Below, in pieces: positions 59,503-64,000 of a stretch of DNA of 64,000 nucleotides. Positions within the stretch are counted from its first letter, which is position 1. Each line of letters begins with the position of its first letter. The stretch covers positions 124,001 through 188,000 of the forward strand of contig DARO01000005.1 in assembly GCA_002504405.1 (NCBI GenBank), written 5' to 3'. Source of the DNA: Methanomassiliicoccaceae archaeon UBA71. GTDB lineage: Archaea > Thermoplasmatota > Thermoplasmata > Methanomassiliicoccales > Methanomethylophilaceae. Both the position numbers and the translations under genes were made by a program. The notes beneath the pieces were generated by a model, which was not told the DNA's origin, did no database searches, and was given only the letters and a program-made list of their open reading frames with translations.

Positions 59503-60912
59503 ATGCAGTCCGCATCATTGATGCAGGCAGAGGACGCCCAGGATATCCTCGCCCGCGCCGTGGACCGCATGCAGGACCTGGGCGCGGAGTTCTCCGACGC
59601 CAGGTCGCAGACGGTCAGGGTCGCAGGGGTCAGCACGATGAACGGGAACATCAGGCAGCTCGTGGAGAAGGAGACGGGCGGGGTCTGCCTCAGGGCATGG
59701 GCCGGGGGCAGATGGGGCTACGGCACCGTCACGTCCTTCGACAGGGACAAGGTGATGCAGGCCGCGGAGCAGGCAGTCCGCAATGCATCCGGGGAGCGGA
59801 AGTCCGATCTCCAGCTGGAACCGTCCGTCGTGAGGGGGTACCATCCTGCGAAGGTCAGGATACACCCAGACTCGGTCGACCTGTCCGAGAAGATCGACGC
59901 CGTCATCGCGCTGGACAAGGCGCAGGCGATCGACGACCGCATCATGAACCGCGTCGGATCCTACTCGGAGGAGGTGAAGACCAATGCCCTCGTCAACTCC
60001 GCCGGATCGGACATGGGCTGGGAGGAGGTCCGCACTCTGTGCAGGGCAGTATCCGTCGCAGCGGACGGCATGAGGATGGAGCAGTACTACGACGGCCCCG
60101 ACAGCACCCGCGGTTTCGAGGTCGTAAGGGATGCCGACCTGGAGGAGCTGGGCAGGCTGACCGCCAAGGAGGCAATCGCCACCCTGGCCGCGGAGAGGGC
60201 GCCCTCGGGGAACCTCACCGTCATATCGGATCCGATGGTATCCGGCCTCCTGGCGCACGAGGCGATGGGCCATGCGTCCGAGGGCGACGAGATAACGAAG
60301 AGGAGGTCGTTCCTGACGGACGCCGTCGGGCGCAGGGTCGCCTCGGACATAATCTCGATGTACGACAACGGCACGGTTCCAGGCGCGCACGGCTCCGTCC
60401 CATTCGACGACGAGGGCACCCCGTCATCGTGCACCACCATCATCGAGAACGGAATCTACAAAGGGTACATGCACAGTCTAGAGACGGCGTCCCAGCTGGG
60501 GCTCGCCCCCACCGGAAACGGAAGGGCGGAGAACTACGGCAAGAGGGTGTGGGTGAGGATGACAAACACCTACTTCGGTCCTGGCCAGTGGGACAGGGAC
60601 GAGATGATTGCGGATACGAAGGACGGGATACTCTGTGACAAGATGGTCAACGGAATGGAGGACCCGGTAGGGGGCTGCTTCGAGGCAAAGTGCCTCCGCG
60701 GTTTCCTCATCCGCAACGGTGAGATAGTCAAGCCCCTGCAGTCCTTCACCCTGACCGGGAGGTCCGTGGACATACTCGGATCCGCGGACGCCCTGTCCAG
60801 GGAGGTCGTCCTCGATGGCGGCATGTGCGGCAAGGGCATCGAGGACTGGGTGAGGGTGTCCTCGGGAGGCCCTTACATGCGCGCCAGGATGATTGTGGGG
60901 GGAGGGCAGTGA
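59503..60912 (+). CDS. tldD: TldD-family metalloprotease
   Basis: TldD is the catalytic subunit of the TldD-TldE peptide-processing complex. The 469-residue protein has the zinc-binding HExxxH as LLAHEAMGHASEGDE near residue 250, followed by YDNGTVPGAHGSVPFDDEG, the hallmark DEG region. Further downstream are LHRPSQ-like GKRVWVRMTNTYFGPG and GGCFEAKCLRGFLI. The ATG at 59503 follows the M24 stop with no gap (TGAATG). The GTG of tldE overlaps its stop. Functions known elsewhere include maturation of modified peptides. Confidence 0.94.
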   Translation: MQSASLMQAEDAQDILARAVDRMQDLGAEFSDARSQTVRVAGVSTMNGNIRQLVEKETGGVCLRAWAGGRWGYGTVTSFDRDKVMQAAEQAVRNASGERKSDLQLEPSVVRGYHPAKVRIHPDSVDLSEKIDAVIALDKAQAIDDRIMNRVGSYSEEVKTNALVNSAGSDMGWEEVRTLCRAVSVAADGMRMEQYYDGPDSTRGFEVVRDADLEELGRLTAKEAIATLAAERAPSGNLTVISDPMVSGLLAHEAMGHASEGDEITKRRSFLTDAVGRRVASDIISMYDNGTVPGAHGSVPFDDEGTPSSCTTIIENGIYKGYMHSLETASQLGLAPTGNGRAENYGKRVWVRMTNTYFGPGQWDRDEMIADTKDGILCDKMVNGMEDPVGGCFEAKCLRGFLIRNGEIVKPLQSFTLTGRSVDILGSADALSREVVLDGGMCGKGIEDWVRVSSGGPYMRARMIVGGGQ

Positions 60913-62234
60913 GCGATATCCACGCATATGCGGAGAGGGCCCTGTCGTCCGTCCGCTCCCATCAGCAGTCCGAGGTTTACGTGTCGGATGCATTGGTCCA
61001 CACGGTGTACATCGACGATTCACGCATCAGCAACATCGAGACCAAGAGGGACACCGGGCTAATGGTGAGGGTGGCCGACGGCGGAAGGCAGGGGAAGGCG
61101 TCCGTCTCCCTGAGTTCCGACAGCTCGGTGGAATGCTGCGTGAGGATGGCGGAGTCCGTCCTCAGGTTCTCTCCGGAGTCCTCGGATTTCCGCGGCTATG
61201 TGCAGCCAGGCCGGGCGAGGATCGCCCAGCCGGATGTATGGGACCCGAGGGTCGATGCCGTGTCACCGGACGACCTGAGGGAGATGGCCCAGAGGCTGAT
61301 AGACTCCTGCAGGGTCAACATACCCAGGGCTCAGATCAGGGTATCCACCAACGAATGCAGGGTCATGAACGGCAACGGCGTAGATGCTGGCCACAGGAGC
61401 ACCCTGGTGTACGGTCACTTCACATCGATGTTCCGCGGCGATCATCCCGGCGAGGGGATGGAGACCTTCCACGGGACGCACATGGACATCGACCTCGAAG
61501 CCGTGGGGGAGTCCCTGGCAAGGCAGGCCGAGGGTTCCGCCAGGGGCAGGGAGTTCAAGGGATCCAGGAGCCTGACGATGATCCTGCCACCCGGGCAGCT
61601 GGGGGACATGATGATGTCATCCGTCGGCTCGGTCGTCAACGGGGAGAACGTCAAGTACGGGAGGAGCCTCTGGAAGGATTCCCTCGGACAGGAGGTCGCT
61701 TCCAAAGGTCTCACGCTCATCGACGACCCCTCATCCAGGGCTCCGCTGTCTTGCGTGTTCGACGACGAGGGGGCCCCCGCGGAGAGGAAGGCCGTCGTCG
61801 AGAACGGGATCCTGAAATCGTTCCTGAGGGACTCGTTCTGCGGGGACAGCACTGGTAACGGCATGCGCAGGTCCAGTGTGGAGGCCCAAGGTGCTTATGA
61901 GCGCACCCCTGTTGTTAAGCCTTTGAACCTGGTCGCATCCCCCGGCAGGTACACTCCGGAAGAGATCGTGGAGCAGACCGACAACGGGATCCTGGTCGAG
62001 AGGTTCGCTTGGCCGGAGGCAGACGGATTGACAGGTAGGTTCGGCCTCAACGTCAGATGCGGGCATATCATCAGGAAAGGGGAGGTTGTGGACACCATCA
62101 GCAACGCCCTCCTGATGGGCAACATGATCGATGCCGTGAAGAACATCGAGCTTATAGGAAAAGATGTCCGGCAGATGGGTGTTGTCAGCGTGCCCACGAT
62201 GAGCTTCTCTGGAACGGAGCTTGTAGGGAACTGA
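60909..62234 (+). CDS. tldE: TldE/PmbA-family protein
   Basis: This 441-residue partner of TldD starts at a GTG (MSDIHAYAERALSSVRSHQQ by initiator rule) that overlaps TldD's stop in a GTGA. It shows the family pattern: SRISNIETKRDTGLMVRVADGGRQG near residue 40 and SRSLTMILPPGQLGDMM near 220. Further on are PLSCVFDDEGAPAERKAVVENG and LNVRCGHIIRKGEVV. It lacks the HExxxH zinc motif, as TldE does. It likely forms a heterodimer with TldD. The M24-TldD-TldE trio suggests a shared peptide-processing or degradation route. Confidence 0.95.
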   Translation: MSDIHAYAERALSSVRSHQQSEVYVSDALVHTVYIDDSRISNIETKRDTGLMVRVADGGRQGKASVSLSSDSSVECCVRMAESVLRFSPESSDFRGYVQPGRARIAQPDVWDPRVDAVSPDDLREMAQRLIDSCRVNIPRAQIRVSTNECRVMNGNGVDAGHRSTLVYGHFTSMFRGDHPGEGMETFHGTHMDIDLEAVGESLARQAEGSARGREFKGSRSLTMILPPGQLGDMMMSSVGSVVNGENVKYGRSLWKDSLGQEVASKGLTLIDDPSSRAPLSCVFDDEGAPAERKAVVENGILKSFLRDSFCGDSTGNGMRRSSVEAQGAYERTPVVKPLNLVASPGRYTPEEIVEQTDNGILVERFAWPEADGLTGRFGLNVRCGHIIRKGEVVDTISNALLMGNMIDAVKNIELIGKDVRQMGVVSVPTMSFSGTELVGN

Positions 62235-62239
62235 TCCCG

Positions 62240-62259
62240 GGAGGGGAGCAATCCCCTCC
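62240..62259. terminator. Bidirectional hairpin between tldE and the small acidic gene
   Basis: GGAGGGGA and TCCCCTCC form a perfect 8-bp stem closed by a stable GCAA tetraloop in a 25-base gap between convergent genes. It begins six bases after tldE's stop and touches the stop of the minus-strand gene. Confidence 0.75.
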
Positions 62260-62493
62260 TCACTCTTCCGCATCTTCTTCCAGGTCCCCCTCCCCCTCGG
62301 ACCGGGGCTCCTCCTCCGTTGCAGAGGAGTTGCATTGCTCTGCCCAATCGGGGCAGTACTCGGTCCAGTCGTCGAGACAGTTCTTGCAGTAGGGGATGTC
62401 TTTAGGATCTATGTGGAAGACCTTGCGCGGTCTGGTGAGGTCCTCGTTCCCGTTCTCATCCTTCTCGTACTCAATGACGATCTTCCCTATCAT
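62260..62493 (-). CDS. Small acidic Cys-containing protein of unknown function
   Basis: This 77-residue protein starts MIGKIVIEYEKDENGNEDLT and has PYCKNCLDDWTEYCPDWAEQC, four cysteines that could bind zinc (CxxC then CX8C-like spacing), and an extremely acidic tail (EEEPRSEGEGDLEEDAEE). No family name comes to mind. It is monocistronic and convergent with tldE. A DNA-mimic or adaptor function is possible only as a guess from charge. Confidence 0.6.
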   Translation of the reverse strand: MIGKIVIEYEKDENGNEDLTRPRKVFHIDPKDIPYCKNCLDDWTEYCPDWAEQCNSSATEEEPRSEGEGDLEEDAEE

Positions 62494-62597
62494 CGGATCA
62501 CGGATTCAGTACGCTGGATGATATGATAAACATTAGTCTGTTATCTTTGTTATGTAAAATCCGGGACTGGGATGCGGATAAGTGATGTCGATGCTTC

Positions 62598-62981
62598 TCA
62601 GAATGGCGGCAGAAGGGTGATCCTCTGCCTGTCTCCTGCATTCTCCAGGTCGGAGCAGTCCCCTGTCATCCTCCCTATCTTTATGACAGGGTAGGGGGCG
62701 ACCGGTTTCCCGTCCTCGCCGCTCAGGGGTGTGGGCCCATAGAAGATGCAGAACGCCCCTGGGCCCGGCCAGTATGCGACATCCCCGATCTCGAGTTCCG
62801 TGGTGCGGCCCTCCTTCGGATAGGTGATGTCGGTGAGTGGGCATTCACAATAGATCATCCCGCCCAGCATGTTGGTTTCCAAGCTGATCGGGAGTGAAAG
62901 CCAGATGGCGTTCGAGATGTCGGAGCCGTCGAGGTCTCCCTGGAACTCCCCGTTCCTAGTCCGGACGGTGAATCTGCTCAT
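62598..62981 (-). CDS. Cyclophilin-like fold protein (TM1367 type)
   Basis: This 127-residue protein has the pattern of the cyclophilin-like TM1367 group: TVRTRNGEFQGDLDGSDISNAIWLSLP near the start and DVAYWPGPGAFCIFYGPTPLSG near the middle. The latter is a family hallmark. Members are small beta-barrels of unknown biochemical role, not proven isomerases. GGTGG before the ATG at 62981 supports the start. It begins 22 bases after ilvC on the same strand, so it is probably co-transcribed. Confidence 0.8.
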   Translation of the reverse strand: MSRFTVRTRNGEFQGDLDGSDISNAIWLSLPISLETNMLGGMIYCECPLTDITYPKEGRTTELEIGDVAYWPGPGAFCIFYGPTPLSGEDGKPVAPYPVIKIGRMTGDCSDLENAGDRQRITLLPPF

Positions 62982-63003
62982 GAACGCCACCGGCTTTGTT
63001 TGA

Positions 63004-63990
63004 TCAGTTCTTCCTCTCGAAGAGCTGGCGGATCTCGCGTCCGACGACCTCGAGCTGGAGCTGCTTCTCGTCCTCCTCCATCTTCTTGAGGTTGACGAGC
63101 CCGTCAGCCCACTCCTGCCTCCACTGGGTCTTGAACGTGCCGTCCTCGATGTCCTTCAGGATGGACTCCATGCCCTTCTTGGACTCCTCGGTGACGACCC
63201 TCTCCCTCCTGGTCATCCCGCCGTACTCGGCGGTGTTGGAGACGACGTGCCACATGAGCTCGAATCCACCCTTGTTGATGAGGTCGACGATGAGCTTGGT
63301 CTCGTGGAGGACCTCGAAGTATGCCATCTGCGGAGGGTACCCGGCCTCGACCAGGGTCTCGAATCCGCGCTTTATGAGCTCAGTCTGCCCGCCGCAGAGG
63401 ACCGCCTGCTCTCCGAAGAGGTCGGTGTAGGTCTCGTTGTCGAATGTCGTCTCATAGACTCCGGCGCGGGTGGATCCGAGTCCCTTGGCGAGAGCGAGGG
63501 CAACGGCCTTGGCGTTGCCGGTGACGTCCTGGTGGATGCAGATGAGTGCGGGGACACCGAATCCCTCGAGGAAGACGACCCTCTCCATGTCTCCGGGGGA
63601 CTTGGGGGCCATCATGATGACATCGACGTCTGCGGGAGGGACGATGAGCTTGTATGTGATAGCGAATCCGTGGGCGAATTCAAGGGCAGCGCCCTTCTTG
63701 AGGTTGGGCTCGACGTACTGCTTGTAGATGTCAGGCTGGATCTCATCGGGCAGCAGCATCATGACGACGTCCGCATCCTTGACAGCGTCGGCGAACTCGG
63801 CGACCTTGAGTCCGTCCTCCTTGGCCTTGTTCCAGGAGGCCCCATCCTTCCTGACACCGACGGTGACGTCGAGTCCGGAGTCGTGGAAGCAGAGGGCCTG
63901 TGCCCTCCCCTGGGCGCCGTATCCGAGAACGGCGACCTTCTTGCCATCGAGGACCTTCAGGTCCGCATCTTTGTCATGGTAAATCTGCAT
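63004..63990 (-). CDS. ilvC: Ketol-acid reductoisomerase IlvC (class I)
   Basis: IlvC converts acetolactate or acetohydroxybutyrate to dihydroxy acids in branched-chain amino acid synthesis. The 328-residue protein has the N-terminal Rossmann motif VAVLGYGAQGRAQALCFHDSG, ADVVMMLLPDEIQPDIY, the KARI motifs AHGFAITYKLI, and APKSPGDMERVVF. In the C-terminal half are ETTFDNETYTDLFGEQAVLCGG and the acidic metal-binding ETLVEAGYPPQMAYFEVLHE. Length fits class I. A cyclophilin-like gene follows after 22 bases. The first bases of the window's right end (63991-64000) show only upstream sequence. Confidence 0.97.
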   Translation of the reverse strand: MQIYHDKDADLKVLDGKKVAVLGYGAQGRAQALCFHDSGLDVTVGVRKDGASWNKAKEDGLKVAEFADAVKDADVVMMLLPDEIQPDIYKQYVEPNLKKGAALEFAHGFAITYKLIVPPADVDVIMMAPKSPGDMERVVFLEGFGVPALICIHQDVTGNAKAVALALAKGLGSTRAGVYETTFDNETYTDLFGEQAVLCGGQTELIKRGFETLVEAGYPPQMAYFEVLHETKLIVDLINKGGFELMWHVVSNTAEYGGMTRRERVVTEESKKGMESILKDIEDGTFKTQWRQEWADGLVNLKKMEEDEKQLQLEVVGREIRQLFERKN

Positions 63991-64000
63991 GGTTTACACC

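Noticed and set aside
1..64000. CRISPR array, prophage or insertion sequence
   Set aside because: No regular direct repeats with spacers, no transposase, integrase or phage structural gene was recognised. Codon use is uniform.

Overview
The window is a gene-dense, GC-rich archaeal chromosome segment. Archaeal-type genes define the host: thermosome, S17e, S15, L15e, L21e, RNA polymerase subunit Rpo4, aIF1A, Rio1, a Dim2-like KH protein, Pus10, fibrillarin, family B DNA polymerase, Kae1, archease and an NADP phosphatase/NAD kinase fusion. They sit beside a bacterial-type GrpE-DnaK-DnaJ set, Hcp and HypE. The mix suggests a mesophilic, anaerobic euryarchaeon. Stop codons are almost all TGA, a few TAA, and only one TAG in about 70 genes. 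My best guess is Thermoplasmatota, Methanomassiliicoccales-like, but no mcr, mtaB or pyl gene lies in the window, so this is inference.

Layout. 1-4163: ABC-2 exporter (permease cut by the left edge), TraB-family protein, thyX, TerB-like gene, msrA, S17e and tRNA-Arg. 4226-10226: a frameshifted membrane-protein gene, rqcH, and a TetR regulator divergent from an MMPL exporter; three copies of one palindrome lie in front of the exporter and the broken gene. 10288-12942: tRNA-Thr, a DUF1015 protein, hypE, tRNA-Arg. 13063-18292: chaperone island (thermosome, grpE, dnaK, dnaJ). 18466-23780: duplicated PH-like membrane protein, tRNA-Ser, proA-proB, Na+/alanine symporter, tRNA-Val.

23973-34286: kae1, RecJ-like DHH protein with S15, an orphan Imm5-like protein, a large membrane protein, an unexplained 460-base gap, Nudix-fibrillarin, the NAD kinase fusion with a JAMM protein, a phosphohexomutase-like protein without its active-site motifs, a small basic protein and tRNA-Leu. 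34345-46786: CAT-like acetyltransferase, DUF1634-TauE/SafE, AzgA-type purine permease, a ThiI-like protein without its PP-loop, anchored M3 peptidase, L15e, polB, a YchF-like GTPase, and yczE-marR-azlC-azlD.

46847-51805 is a tightly packed minus-strand operon, aIF1A-Rio1-KH-Pus10-L21e-Rpo4-DUF655-KsgA, which collects small-subunit maturation factors with RNA polymerase and tRNA modification genes. 51929-63990: tRNA-Glu, a formyltransferase-like/HAD-like pair, archease, HD hydrolase, a Crp/Fnr regulator divergent from hcp across two palindromes, aspartate dehydrogenase, an M24 peptidase-TldD-TldE operon, an acidic Cys-rich small protein, and ilvC with a cyclophilin-like protein.

Promoters are TATA-based. 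Several TATA boxes lie about 26-29 bases before the start codon, implying leaderless mRNAs, while other genes have GGAGG or GGTGA ribosome-binding sites. Intergenic GC hairpins mark many transcript ends. No CRISPR array, rRNA gene or intact insertion sequence was seen.
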